The notes under the pieces were generated by a model. That model saw only the letters and a program-made list of their open reading frames with translations, was not told where the DNA came from and ran no database searches. Below are positions 20,632 through 29,962 of a stretch of DNA of 64,000 bases, one piece after another (position 1 is the stretch's first letter; every line of letters starts with the position of its first letter). Origin of the DNA: Parietichytrium sp. I65-24A. Taxonomy: Eukaryota; Sar; Bigyra; Thraustochytrida; Thraustochytriidae. Location of the stretch: NCBI GenBank assembly GCA_012862575.1, contig BLSF01000041.1, positions 62,001-126,000 of the forward strand. Direction: 5' to 3'. The position numbers were made by a program, and so were the translations under genes.

Positions 20632-21741
20632 TCAGCGTCGCACGTGATGTAAATTGCTCTCAAACCTCGAGAGCAGGGCCTTCGTCTCGGACGGTTCCCT
20701 CAGGCCGCGGGCCCACACTTTCGTCACAAACTGCGTGAAGTTCTCCATCACCCGCGTAAAGAACACCGCCTTGACATTGTCGTCGCTGAGTTCCTTCGGC
20801 AGCACGTGCAAGAGATCCGGGTGCCTGAACTCTCGATACGTGATCGCCACCACGCCGAGCAGCGTCTCCATCACGGGCAATCTCTTGAACAGCGTAGCAC
20901 ACTGCTTGGCGAGCGTCGCCTGCGTTTCCGCGAACAGCAACAAGCACACCGCGCCGAGCCCATCCTTCCCGTCCATCTCCCACATCGCCTCCATTCCGCT
21001 TCTCACCGTCCTCGCGCTCTCCTGCGCCAAAACCAAAGGCTCCAGCTCCTCCATCTCCTGCATCTCATGCATTTCATGCATCTCATGCGTGTTTGAATTA
21101 TCAGCCAAAGCTCGCATCATCGCCACATTCACAAACCTGTCAACCTCTGCAGCAGCTCGCTCATCTCCTGGAAAAGCGTTCTTCCACGCCTTTGCCAACT
21201 TGACCAACTTGTCCAATTTGTCCATCTTGTTCACCTTGTCCAATTTGTTCATCTTGTCCATCTTGCTCATCTTGTCCAATTTGTTCCTCATGTCCAATTT
21301 GTCCATCTTGTTCATCTTGTCCAATTTGTTCATCATGTCCAATTTGTCCATCTTGTTCATCTTGTCCAAATTGCCTTCTTCTTCTTCTGCTGCTGCTGCT
21401 GTTGTTTGGCGCCAAAAAAGCCAACGCATGGCGTCCAATCGGCGCATGAACCTACTGGCTTGTAGCATATCCATTAGGCAGGCCTTCATCCATCGCATCA
21501 CATTTCCTTCTCTCGGGATGGACTTGGCGTCCGCGATCATCACTGCCAGGCACGCCACGTCGAAGTCTTGCGCCCACTGGGATACGGTCAGCGCGTACAC
21601 CTGCCGCAGTGCGCGCGACCAGTACACGCTCCGCGCCACCCGGATGCTCATGCGGGAGGAGTGCCAGCTCTCCCCGCGCAGGATGCGCTCCACCTCGCTC
21701 TGCCCCGTCGCCACGTGCAGAAAGTACTTGACCGGCTTCAT
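20632..21741 (-). CDS. Unrecognised protein with a K-phi-D/N triplet repeat
   Basis: The 369-residue frame starts at the ATG MKPVKYFLHVATG; the reading frame continues upstream into a tandem repeat array that I do not take as coding. Residues 1-110 are helical-looking with conserved-type hydrophobic spacing (VARSVYWSRALRQVYAL). At about residues 124-188 lies a run of roughly eighteen triplets of the pattern Lys-(Met/Leu)-(Asp/Asn). Shorter HEM triplets follow near residue 215. The C-terminal 150 residues return to ordinary sequence (VMETLLGVVAITYREF, ENFTQFVTKVWARGL). No family is recognised. The N- and C-terminal parts could form one helical domain split by the expansion. Confidence 0.65.
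   Translation of the reverse strand: MKPVKYFLHVATGQSEVERILRGESWHSSRMSIRVARSVYWSRALRQVYALTVSQWAQDFDVACLAVMIADAKSIPREGNVMRWMKACLMDMLQASRFMRRLDAMRWLFWRQTTAAAAEEEEGNLDKMNKMDKLDMMNKLDKMNKMDKLDMRNKLDKMSKMDKMNKLDKVNKMDKLDKLVKLAKAWKNAFPGDERAAAEVDRFVNVAMMRALADNSNTHEMHEMHEMQEMEELEPLVLAQESARTVRSGMEAMWEMDGKDGLGAVCLLLFAETQATLAKQCATLFKRLPVMETLLGVVAITYREFRHPDLLHVLPKELSDDNVKAVFFTRVMENFTQFVTKVWARGLREPSETKALLSRFESNLHHVRR
21176..21372 (-). repeat. In-frame 9-base-type repeat encoding K-phi-D/N triplets
   Basis: TTGTCCATC, TTGTTCATC and TTGTCCAAT units (plus strand) repeat in perfect codon phase, giving KMD, KMN and KLD triplets in the minus-strand protein. Confidence 0.85.
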
Positions 21742-21754
21742 GCGGGAGGGGACG

Positions 21755-22515
21755 CTCGTGGGGGTACTCGCGCAGGAGCAGGAACGTTCCGGGAACGCGC
21801 GGGAAAGTGAGTGGGGGGAGTGGGGGGGGTGCTGGGTGCTGAGGGTTGGGTGCTGGGTGCGGACGTTTGCGGAACCCAAAGGTGGTGTGGGGAGAGTGTA
21901 TGTATGTACCGGTAATGTATGTGTACGCTATGTGAGCGTATGTATGTGAGGATAGGAAAGGGAAGGGGTGCACGCCCAGGATCACGAACGTTCCGGGAAC
22001 GCGCGGGAAAGTAAGTGTGGTGATGGGTTCTGGGTGACGTTTGCGGAACCCAAAGTTGGTGTGGCGAGAGTGTATGTATGTACGCTATGTGAGCGTATGT
22101 ATGTGTGCGCGCGTATGTATGTGAGGATAGGAAATGGCAGGGAAGGGGTACTCGTGCAGGAGCAGAAACGTTCCGGGAACGCGCGGGAAAGTAAGTGAGG
22201 GAAGTGGTGGGGACGTTTGCGGAACCCAAAAGTGGTGTGGCGAAAAAGGGGTGTGTTTGTGTACGCGTATGTATGTGAGGATAGGAAAGGGAAGGTGGGC
22301 GGGGGTACTCGCAGGGGCGGACAAGCCGGCGAGGAACGCGTGGAGTGTTCCTGGAACACCAAAGTAACCAAAGTGTCTGCTGCTGATGGTGGGAAGGCTT
22401 CCTCGGGAAAGTTCCCGGAACCAAGCTGCTGCTGCTGGGGGGGTTTGGGGTACTCGCAACACGGCCGACTGGGCTGGAGGAAAGTTCCGGGAACGACGCG
22501 CGAGGTGCGCGCACA
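21755..22515. repeat. Degenerate tandem array of about 150-200-bp units
   Basis: Three clear units (starting near 21755, 21965 and 22145) share, in order, GGGGTACTCG, a GAACGTTCCGGGAAC palindrome, GCGCGGGAAAGT, TTTGCGGAACCCAAA, a GTATGTATG tract and GTGAGGATAGGAAA. Two further units (from about 22300 and 22450) are decayed but keep the TTCC/GGAA palindrome and GTACTCGCA. The array abuts the start of the K-phi-D/N protein gene and would form its upstream region. The minus frame stays open across most of it. Confidence 0.8.
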
Positions 22516-22668
22516 TGTACAGGTATTAGTACCTCGAACTCAATGGCGTGAATGGTTCGTTATTATTGGTCATTATATATATACTTTCCATACGCCATGC
22601 ATTCAGACAGATGTGTGTCCTCGCCGAGGACCCCTTTCATCCATAGCCATAGCCATATCCATAGCTAG
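22516..22668. other. Short spacer with TAGC and CCATAG repeats
   Basis: This stretch separates the array from the stop of the F-box-like gene. It contains a short CCATAG/TAGCTAGC run and no coding signal. Confidence 0.5.
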
Positions 22669-23110
22669 CTAGCTGCCATGTCTGCGCCTGAACCAGTCCC
22701 TCAACTCATTCGCGGACCCTTTTTTCCCGCGCACCTTTTGAGTATGATGTTGGTCCTCGAGTACGATAGAAGCGGCGTACGCAAAGTCCGCGACTGAGTA
22801 CGGCCCGTAGTGTACGCGCGATACGGGCAACTGGGACAGGGACGCGCGGACTATCTCGCCGTTGGCGCAATTGGCGCAATTGGAAGGAGTCTTGGCGTGG
22901 TAAGTGTCCCCGATGAGCACGAAATGAGTGGCCTGCCGCAGTCGAGAGAGAAGCTGCGAAGTGGCGATGGAGACGACCTTGTCGAAGAGCATCGGCGGCG
23001 CTGCGGAGAGAGTGGTCACCAGCGATTCGTACTCTGATGACGATGATGATGATGATGATGATGATGCTGGTAGTGTTGATTCCGAGTTTGTCATTGTTGC
23101 TGTTGTCGAC

Positions 23111-23153
<43 letters not shown>

Positions 23154-24819
23154 TTTCAATGCATGAGAATGCGTCGCCGAGGAATGGAAACAGACGCTGC
23201 TTGATTGCAGCTCGCGCTTGTGATGCTGGATCAGTACTGTTCATGTGGTCATGGAGCTGGTTGTTGTGGTCGTTCACGTTGCGGTGCACGTAGTCGTGGT
23301 TACGGTTGGTATTGCTCATGTTGGTGTTGGTGTTGGTGTTGGTGTTGCCCTTTTTCTCGTCATCAAGTGCGAGCACGACAGTTCCGAATTGGCGCATGAG
23401 CGGCTGCGCGACGAGCCACGGACGGCTGGAGACGCACACAAGGACAACGGCGTCGAAGGAGGTGTCGCGCCGGAGAAGCTCGCACAGCTCGAGCACGTCG
23501 CTCTCGCGGACCACCCGCACGCCGGACCGGTCTGCATCGCGGTGATTATCATGCTCCGCTCGAAGATCCTCATCCTCATCCTCATCCTCCTGCTCTACCG
23601 CCCTGTCCCGCGGGTCGTTGCGTTTGTGCTTGCGGACTGGTATGGCCTCCAGCTGGAACTTGGGCTGGTCACGGAGACCCGTGGCCTGCCTTGTTCCATT
23701 TAGCGCGTTTCGCTGCTGCTGCTGCTGCTGCTGCTGGGGTTCTCGCTGACGGCCCAGTACTTGCGCGTCGGACATGAAGATGATTGATGGACTCAGAGCT
23801 TTTGCAGCGCAATAAATTGCTCGTGCGACCGACACGCCCTCCGTCCCTACTGCTGCAAGAGGGACCTGTCGGTCAACCAGGATGGTGCGGAACCTCCCGA
23901 TCATCTCGTGACGGACAAGGCCCCTTGCAAAGTTCAGATCTCCCGCCATGAGTATGCACCCGTGCCTGTTCTTAGTCCACACGCGCTTGAAGTACTCGTG
24001 GTCTGCTTCGCAGTCGAGGCCAAAATGAACTTTTGCAAGCCGGGTCCACAGGCGCACCTGACGCGGATCATCCGCCTGCGACGCAAAATGATGCATTCCA
24101 CGACAGGTCGCTGACAACCGAACGAGATCTGGCGCGGTTAAATACTCGAGAATTGAATAATATACATGCTCCTTTGACCTTGCCCGCCCCGGCGGTCTAT
24201 GTCCTAACGCTGGTGCTCTCGGTTGGCGTAGGCTGCTGTTTTCAAGACGAAAGTGAATCGGGAAGAGATCCCTGAGTTCTTTTGAAAGCGGCCTCGTTTC
24301 TGGAAACGTTTTTCCTGCAAACACAAGTGGGGCCGGGCTTCCTAGCGGAGGCTGCGGTGGCCGTCGTGGAGCTGCTCGGCTTGCTGCGCTTTTCCGTGCG
24401 CCATCCTCCTCGCTCACCTTGAGGATGCGCAGCAGCGATCGTGCCCAGGCTCTGGCCGCTTCACATTCAGGGTTGATCTCGCTCTTCCCGTACACACACG
24501 GCAAGCCCCGTTTGAAGTAAAGCTCTGCCACCCGAAGCGTCACGGGGCAAGTGATCGAGAGGTGGTTCGCACACTCTAGCAGCCTCGCAGCGCTGGTCCG
24601 AGCAGTCTTTCTTGTCAACGACTGGTGCTTCTTGTTCGTCCGGGTCCGCGAACTCGCTGATCTGGCGCTCGAGAGAGTACCATCCTGATTCGTATCACCC
24701 AAACTCGGCGTTCGCGCGGACCCTTCCCACGACCTCTCGGACTCCTGCTCTGCTTCTTGCTCGGCTCGAGCTGCCTGCACCAGATCCAAAAGCAAAGAAG
24801 CTTTGGTCCATTTTGTCAT
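22669..24819 (-). CDS. F-box-like protein with several homopolymer expansions
   Basis: The 716-residue frame starts at the first ATG, MTKWTKASLLL. A hydrophobic/charged motif at about residues 220-270 (ILEYLTAPDLVRLSATCRGM, then RLWTRLAKVHFGL) matches the F-box pattern, which binds SKP1 in SCF ubiquitin ligases. A second region with globular character (about 295-345 and 430-480, VRESDVLELCELLRRD) looks like an alpha/beta domain that I cannot name. Between these lie a run of eight Gln, an acidic EDEDEDED stretch, alternating Asn-Thr residues, and two poly-Ser runs of about fifteen and ten. Each is encoded by a near-pure triplet repeat. The ending RRRHGS is basic. Substrate unknown; the F-box call is by pattern only. 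Confidence 0.68.
23037..23153 (-). repeat. Two GAT/TCA triplet tracts encoding poly-Ser
   Basis: Two pure GAT tracts on the plus strand (about 23037-23066 and 23110-23153) read TCA or ATC in the opposite sense and encode the poly-Ser runs of the F-box-like protein. Confidence 0.85.
23712..23735 (-). repeat. CAG-type triplet tract encoding poly-Gln
   Basis: A CTG tract on the plus strand encodes the eight-Gln run in the F-box-like protein. Confidence 0.8.
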
Positions 24820-25842
24820 CCTCGGAGCCGCGGCATCCCCGTCGAACTGCACGCGAGGCTCTGATCGATCGGCTCTGATCGATCGGCTTTGCCGCTGTTC
24901 GCGCTAACGCCAGCCCCCTTTGCACGGCCAAATTAGCTTCACCGACGAGGGGATCAATGCGCAATGTGATGATCTGCCGATGCAAAAGCAAAAGCCCTCC
25001 CACCCAGCATAAACCCTTTCACTGCTGCGCCGGTCGTCCAAACGTGTATAACGATTGTTCTCTTTCGTACTCTTCCTTTCGCAATCACAATGAGTAAACA
25101 GCATTGTTCATTTGTGTAAATAAATAAACAAGAGTGTTCTGAATTTTGAAGAAGATGTCCATGTACTTGTGATGCCCGAACGTAAGTTAGCTGTGAATAA
25201 AACTAGGTGGCGTTACATGTACAACTAATGATCGTCTACCTCTTCACTAGCACCCGGGGCCCCGCTTACAATCGTAACGGTAACTTTTCCAGACTATGCA
25301 TGGGCAAGTGGGCAAGTTTCCATTTGTTGAGCTCTTGTTCAATGAATCAAGCGTGTGTGAGATGTTTTGGTGATTGGCGCAGCTTTGACTGTCTATAGAT
25401 TGGAGGACATTTGGAAACGAGTCGCTGACTCCATTGCAGTCCAATTGAAATATTCATCGACTGTGAAGGGATTTGTCAGAATTCAGATTACGTTGTCGGC
25501 TCTGGAGTTGGAGGAGCGGGGCGAGCCAGCCGTAACATACCCTGCCGATGGAGATTGGCCGTCTAGCCTCTAGAGTTAGTTTTCTTTATAGTTTCTTCGT
25601 CGTGGAGGCGGCCCGAGTTGTATTGTGTATGTATGTGTGTTTGTGTGTGTTGTGACTTGGAAGAGCCGCGAGGTCAGCCACTGAAAATTTGGCCCGGGGT
25701 GCCAGAAAGAAAGGCCTCCAAGGCGGCGCTCGCAAGCTGCGCTAGATAATGCCTTCGGGCGAACCGAGTTGTTTCATGGTCGTTATATATTGAGCGCGGA
25801 ATCGGAGTGCCGGCGCCAGAGTACTGAGAGGGATATTGACAG
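24820..25842. other. Divergent intergenic region with one exon-like frame
   Basis: Most of this stretch is featureless. The frame at 25379-25573 (plus) has protein-like composition (RLEDIWKRVADS, VRIQITLSALELEE) and is preceded by a GGCGCAG acceptor-like site, so it may be the last exon of a small unannotated gene. I cannot find a matching first exon. Confidence 0.4.
25379..25573 (+). other. Possible terminal exon of an unknown gene
   Basis: About 64 codons after the CAG at 25379-25381 read as plausible protein, with alternating hydrophobic residues and a clean stop at 25573. No family is recognised and no upstream exon was established, so this is a weak call. Confidence 0.22.
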
Positions 25843-28635
25843 ATGGGCGGCGCGGCATCCCAGGAAAAGTATGCGGACCCCGAAGCAGCCCCATCCGCTG
25901 AGCCACGGGGAAGCCAGAGCGGCAGCGACTCAAACGAGCGGACTAGCAATGCCAACACCAACACCAATGGCGACCTTTCGAATGTGATCCGCGATCGGGT
26001 GGCCCTTATTGCAGAGCGAAATGCGGAGCGTCGTCAAGCTGGACAAAGAAAGCTAAGCGTAATTGAGCTGAGGAAACTCAAGAATAAGGAGAGGATACTC
26101 GAGGAAATGAGGATCGAAACAGTGAGCCTCGAGCTGGCCACCACACTCTCCTTGACCATTAGATGGGAGCTGCTGTACCGCGGTGCGGAGAAGCAGATTG
26201 AACACTATGTTGTCGAGGTCATGCCCCTCGCGAATGACGAATCCATTGTGGAAGTGTCTTCTTCTCTGGAGAGCTCCCCTGAAGAGTTTGTAACTTTCCA
26301 GTGCTCTGCCGGAGAGTGGACGAAAGTACCTCAGTGTGCAGTCGATCACGATAAGAGGTCGGTTTACTTAACCGGGCTCGGACCGAAAACACCGGAGCTC
26401 ACCTTTCGAGTACGAGGAAGGCACTCGGTGGGGTGGGGCTGCTGGAGCACTCCAAGCGATGCATTCCTACCGCTTTCGTCCGAGATTGCCGCTCCCTCTA
26501 TCGACCTAAACCCAGAGGAGCCTTTCACGGCACTAATTCGCTGGGATATTGGCCAAGACACGAAAACGTTTGGGCAACTGTTATTTTTCAAGCTCTTTGT
26601 AGCCATGCACCATGGCAACCCAACACGCGGAAGACGGAGCTCAACAACGACATTCATGCGCAACACGGAGGAGGTCCTGCTGTACACTGGCAGAGACACG
26701 CAATTCGTAGCAGGGAGCACGATGGACAGCATGCTTGCGCAGAATGTCCGCGATCGTGACAATAACATCAATAAACCCCTTTTACCCGGGGCAGAGTATC
26801 ATTTCCGTGTGGAGGCGAGCTATGGGCTGAACCGCGGGGACAAGAGATACCACAGTTTATTTTACAGCGGCAACGCCACCTTGCAAATGCCGCTTTGCCC
26901 TCCTTCCAAATTGTCTACGGTGAAGGAAACGTTTGTAAAATCGTCGACAGTCGGGTTGGCCTGGGCAGACCCAATTTTTGATGGTGGTTCAGAAGTTCTC
27001 GAGTTTAGGGTGGAGGCAAAGGTGGGAAGGAACTCGAACGAGTGGATATTGTTTTACGCGGGTAGCGATCGCGAGTGTACGCTTGGGACCACTAGTAGCG
27101 ATCTCTGCTGCCCAGAGGCGATGGCTCTAGTTCCTGGTACCACATATTATTTCAGGGCAGCCGCTGTAAGCAAAATTGGGAGAGGAACCTGGAGCGAGCA
27201 ATTAGTGGTGGAGACCCTGACACTTGAGGAAGAGGCCCGGGAGCAGGAGGCAGAGATTCAGATGCAGCTTAACATGCTTGCAACAGAAATGGAAGATGCG
27301 GCTTATGAATACGAAGATGAGCTTATGGCCAGCCCCGACGGTTTTGTGGATCTTCCGCCCGGATGGAAGGAGTACTGGGATCCCCGATCCGAAGAGCTTT
27401 TTTACTATAACACGTACACGGGTGCAAATCAGTGGGAACACCCTGGGCACGGGTCTCAACTCAGTCTCCACGAAACGCCCGTCGATAGGAAATGGCGCAT
27501 CTTTCGGAAGAAACGGTTTCGCTTTCTACACGATCTTCATCACAAAACGAAGGAGCTTTCGACATCCGTAGGGACAGAACCACTTCGAATCAGTATCCAG
27601 CGAGAGAATTTAGTGTCTCAATCCATGACCAAGCTTTTGCGAGTGGACGCGCCAAATTTTTGCCGGAAATTACACATCATCTATGAGGGCGAGGCTGGCA
27701 TTGATAGTGGCGGACTTTCAAAAGACTGGTTCCTGGAGTTCACGAACCAATTGCTTCAACCAGACTACTGCTTATTCAAACGCACCGAGAACGGCACGTA
27801 TGTAATCGACAAACGGTCAAAGCATCAGCCAGAGTCTTGCTCGTATTATCAAGCTTTTGGAAGGACTTGCGGAAAGGCACTGCTTGACCAGCAGTTGATA
27901 AATGCACCGTTTTGTAGCGCTCTTTTGAAGCAGATTCTAAACGTTCAGCCCTCTCTCGACGACTTGGCAGAAATTGACCCCATTCTAGCGAAGAGCCTGC
28001 GATGGATGCTAGAGAATGAAATTGCTGATGTGATGGATGAGACGTTTTCTATCACGGTCGAAGATTTCGGAGTTTTCCACGAACTCGAGCTCTGTGCAGG
28101 TGGGTCATCCAAACCGGTCACGGACGAAAACAAAGGAGACTATGTGGCAATGGTGGTGAAATGGCATTTCCACACAGCCGTCGCTGATCAAGTTGAAGCA
28201 TTCTGCAGAGGGGTGTGGGATGTTGTGAGTAGTGACTCAATGTGTAGATTCGACCACGACGAGCTCTTCTTACTACTTAATGGAAAGCCGGAAATCGACG
28301 TGGACGACTTGCGGTATGGATGCGTAAAGTACACCGGTGGGTATGACGAAGTGTCTGGCCCTGTGGAACTCTTCTGGCAGGTATTTTCAGAACTGAGCCA
28401 CGAGAATAGGGGAAAAATTTTGCGATTTGTAACTGGATGTGATAAAATGCCTCTCGACGGCTTTCCTCCTTTCCTGCCATTTACGATTACTAAATCTGAG
28501 TTTGGCAAAGAAGGGCTCCCGACTGCTCATACGTGCTTTAACCAGCTGGTCTTGCCTCCGTACGAAAGCGCATCGGAGGTTCGGAGCAAATTGATGATAG
28601 CTTGCGAGCATGGAGTCAGCTTTGAAATGAGCTAA
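25843..28635 (+). CDS. FN3-WW-HECT E3 ubiquitin ligase
   Basis: This 930-residue single-exon protein begins MGGAASQEK, a good N-myristoylation pattern (Gly2, small residue at 6). A disordered, charged N-terminus is followed by three fibronectin-III-like domains (about residues 85-205, 210-345, 350-460; the last ends GTTYYFRAAAVSKIG). A short coiled acidic linker leads to one WW domain (about 501-533: LPPGWKEYWD, FYYNTYTGANQWEHP). From about residue 580 a full HECT domain follows: KLHIIYEGEAGIDSGGLSKDW, FGRTCGKALLD, the catalytic segment AHTCFNQLVLPPY with Cys898, and a short C-tail. It should be an active E3 whose WW domain binds proline-rich motifs on substrates. A HECT with FN3 repeats and a membrane-targeting N-terminus is unusual to me. 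Confidence 0.93.
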   Translation: MGGAASQEKYADPEAAPSAEPRGSQSGSDSNERTSNANTNTNGDLSNVIRDRVALIAERNAERRQAGQRKLSVIELRKLKNKERILEEMRIETVSLELATTLSLTIRWELLYRGAEKQIEHYVVEVMPLANDESIVEVSSSLESSPEEFVTFQCSAGEWTKVPQCAVDHDKRSVYLTGLGPKTPELTFRVRGRHSVGWGCWSTPSDAFLPLSSEIAAPSIDLNPEEPFTALIRWDIGQDTKTFGQLLFFKLFVAMHHGNPTRGRRSSTTTFMRNTEEVLLYTGRDTQFVAGSTMDSMLAQNVRDRDNNINKPLLPGAEYHFRVEASYGLNRGDKRYHSLFYSGNATLQMPLCPPSKLSTVKETFVKSSTVGLAWADPIFDGGSEVLEFRVEAKVGRNSNEWILFYAGSDRECTLGTTSSDLCCPEAMALVPGTTYYFRAAAVSKIGRGTWSEQLVVETLTLEEEAREQEAEIQMQLNMLATEMEDAAYEYEDELMASPDGFVDLPPGWKEYWDPRSEELFYYNTYTGANQWEHPGHGSQLSLHETPVDRKWRIFRKKRFRFLHDLHHKTKELSTSVGTEPLRISIQRENLVSQSMTKLLRVDAPNFCRKLHIIYEGEAGIDSGGLSKDWFLEFTNQLLQPDYCLFKRTENGTYVIDKRSKHQPESCSYYQAFGRTCGKALLDQQLINAPFCSALLKQILNVQPSLDDLAEIDPILAKSLRWMLENEIADVMDETFSITVEDFGVFHELELCAGGSSKPVTDENKGDYVAMVVKWHFHTAVADQVEAFCRGVWDVVSSDSMCRFDHDELFLLLNGKPEIDVDDLRYGCVKYTGGYDEVSGPVELFWQVFSELSHENRGKILRFVTGCDKMPLDGFPPFLPFTITKSEFGKEGLPTAHTCFNQLVLPPYESASEVRSKLMIACEHGVSFEMS

Positions 28636-29002
28636 AGAGAAGGGAAGAAAGAAAGCACTGCCCGTGCGAATGTGCGCTCACGTGCAGCGCAAAAGTTGTA
28701 ATCTACAATTCATCACAATTTTTGAAAATCTTCCTTCTATTTTTTTTTATAATTGATCAAAATGCTTTGCTTTGATTGCGAGGTGACGAAGAGATGGAGC
28801 ACAAGCGCTCAGCTTACCTTATCATACAATGCTTGAGTATTTCTCTCCTTCCGAAACGGCCAGCAATCATTAAATGGGTCCAGACACAACAAAGGTCAAG
28901 AGTGCGCAGAGTGGAGCTTGATTCTTGATCACGACTTGGAGCCGGTCCTCTTGTGTACACGCGGAGAAAAAAAGGTACGAGTTTGCCGTGTTACGGTGGT
29001 CT
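28636..29002. other. Convergent intergenic spacer
   Basis: A 367-bp AT-leaning spacer between two convergent stops. I see no gene in it. Confidence 0.5.
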
Positions 29003-29962
29003 CTACTTTTTGTTCTTGCGCTTAATGCCGGTTTTCTTTGGATTTTGACCCATTGACACGGAGCTTTGGCCAGCGTATTTATCCATCTTGATGCGCTCCA
29101 AATTTTGCTGGCCCTCAAGCTCTGTTTTGACGTTTTGGTAACGCTGCAAAAGTCGCTCCAGATCCAGCTGTCGCTGCTTTTTCTGCTCTTCACGGCCGGT
29201 TTGCACACGTTTGAGCAGCGCATCTAGCTCGTTCTTTTGTCTGTCTTTGAACCTCTGCTCCTTGAGGTACAGGTCTTGCTGTTTCTGATTTCCCATCTTC
29301 TCCAATTCCCAAGCCTCGAGATTGTCCGCCCGAGCCTTCATCAGAGCCGCCTGCTGATAGTCCTTTTGTTTGGCAAGGCATTCCTGAATCCTGCGCAAGT
29401 TCAAGAGCTCTTTAGAGAACTTGATTTTCTTCTGCGACTGTGTGATCATCTTCTTCTGCCACTCGGACAGCTCTTGTGCGTGCCTTTCTTTCATGGATTT
29501 TACCAGCTCCTGGGCGTGCTGTTCATACTCACGCATCTGATGGAAAGGAAGCATTATTTTGTCAGATAGATGTTCTTGCATCGCAATCCAATTCCCAACT
29601 CCATGCAAAATAGAAGCCTTACCTTTTTGTCCCAAAGAATGTTGAACTGCTGAAACTCGAGCATGTGCGACTCTTCCAGAGCCAGCCTTTCGCTGAGCAT
29701 GCGCGAGCGCATGGCCTCTCGTCTATTTGCAACGCACGCAAAGTGTTCAAGTAAACAAAATTGGTCAGTCACCGCAAAATTTCAAGGCCACGGTAAAACC
29801 TTCGTCTGCAACCTACCTCCTGTTCTCCTCATGCAGACGGAGTTCTTCAAGCCTGCTTCGAGCAATCTCCGCCTCAATATACTGTCCCTTCTTCTCGCAG
29901 TTCTTGCGGTGCTCCTCCAAAATCGCAAGGAAATCCGCAATCGCGGTCTCTTCCACGTCCAT
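29003..29962 (-). CDS. Charged coiled-coil protein, three exons
   Basis: Exons on the minus strand are 29817-29962, 29623-29722 and 29003-29536, with introns of 94 and 86 bp (donors GTAGGT and GTAAGG; acceptors ATAG and TCAG). The spliced protein is 259 residues, starting MDVEETAIADFL. It is almost wholly alpha-helical, with repeated Glu/Lys/Arg heptads (YIEAEIARSRLEELRLHEEN, FSKELLNLRRIQECLAKQKD, LDLERLLQRYQNVKTELE) and a basic tail KRKNKK. The even, conserved-looking helix without low-complexity runs suggests an old structural protein. I recall similar coiled-coil proteins mostly from ciliated protists, so a ciliary or basal-body role is possible but not shown. The junctions restore one continuous frame, which supports both introns. 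Confidence 0.82.

Noticed and set aside
20660-20983. Antisense and shifted frames over the K-phi-D/N gene, including a 431-codon plus-strand frame at 20654-21949
   Set aside because: The plus-strand frame is the antisense of the repeat (leucine/serine-rich LSNLFILS runs) and has no domain; the minus frame has the more natural composition in its non-repeat parts.
21738-22514. 258-codon minus-strand frame across the tandem array
   Set aside because: Its residues repeat with the DNA units (WVPQTS, FPARSRN) and it has no domain character, so the open frame follows from the repeat.
24820-24852. Start of the F-box-like protein at 24852
   Set aside because: The first codon would be GTG; the first ATG in frame is at 24819. 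The same reasoning moved the starts of the zinc-finger, receptor-like, SKA1, ALG12, 47.8-kb and 59.7-kb genes.
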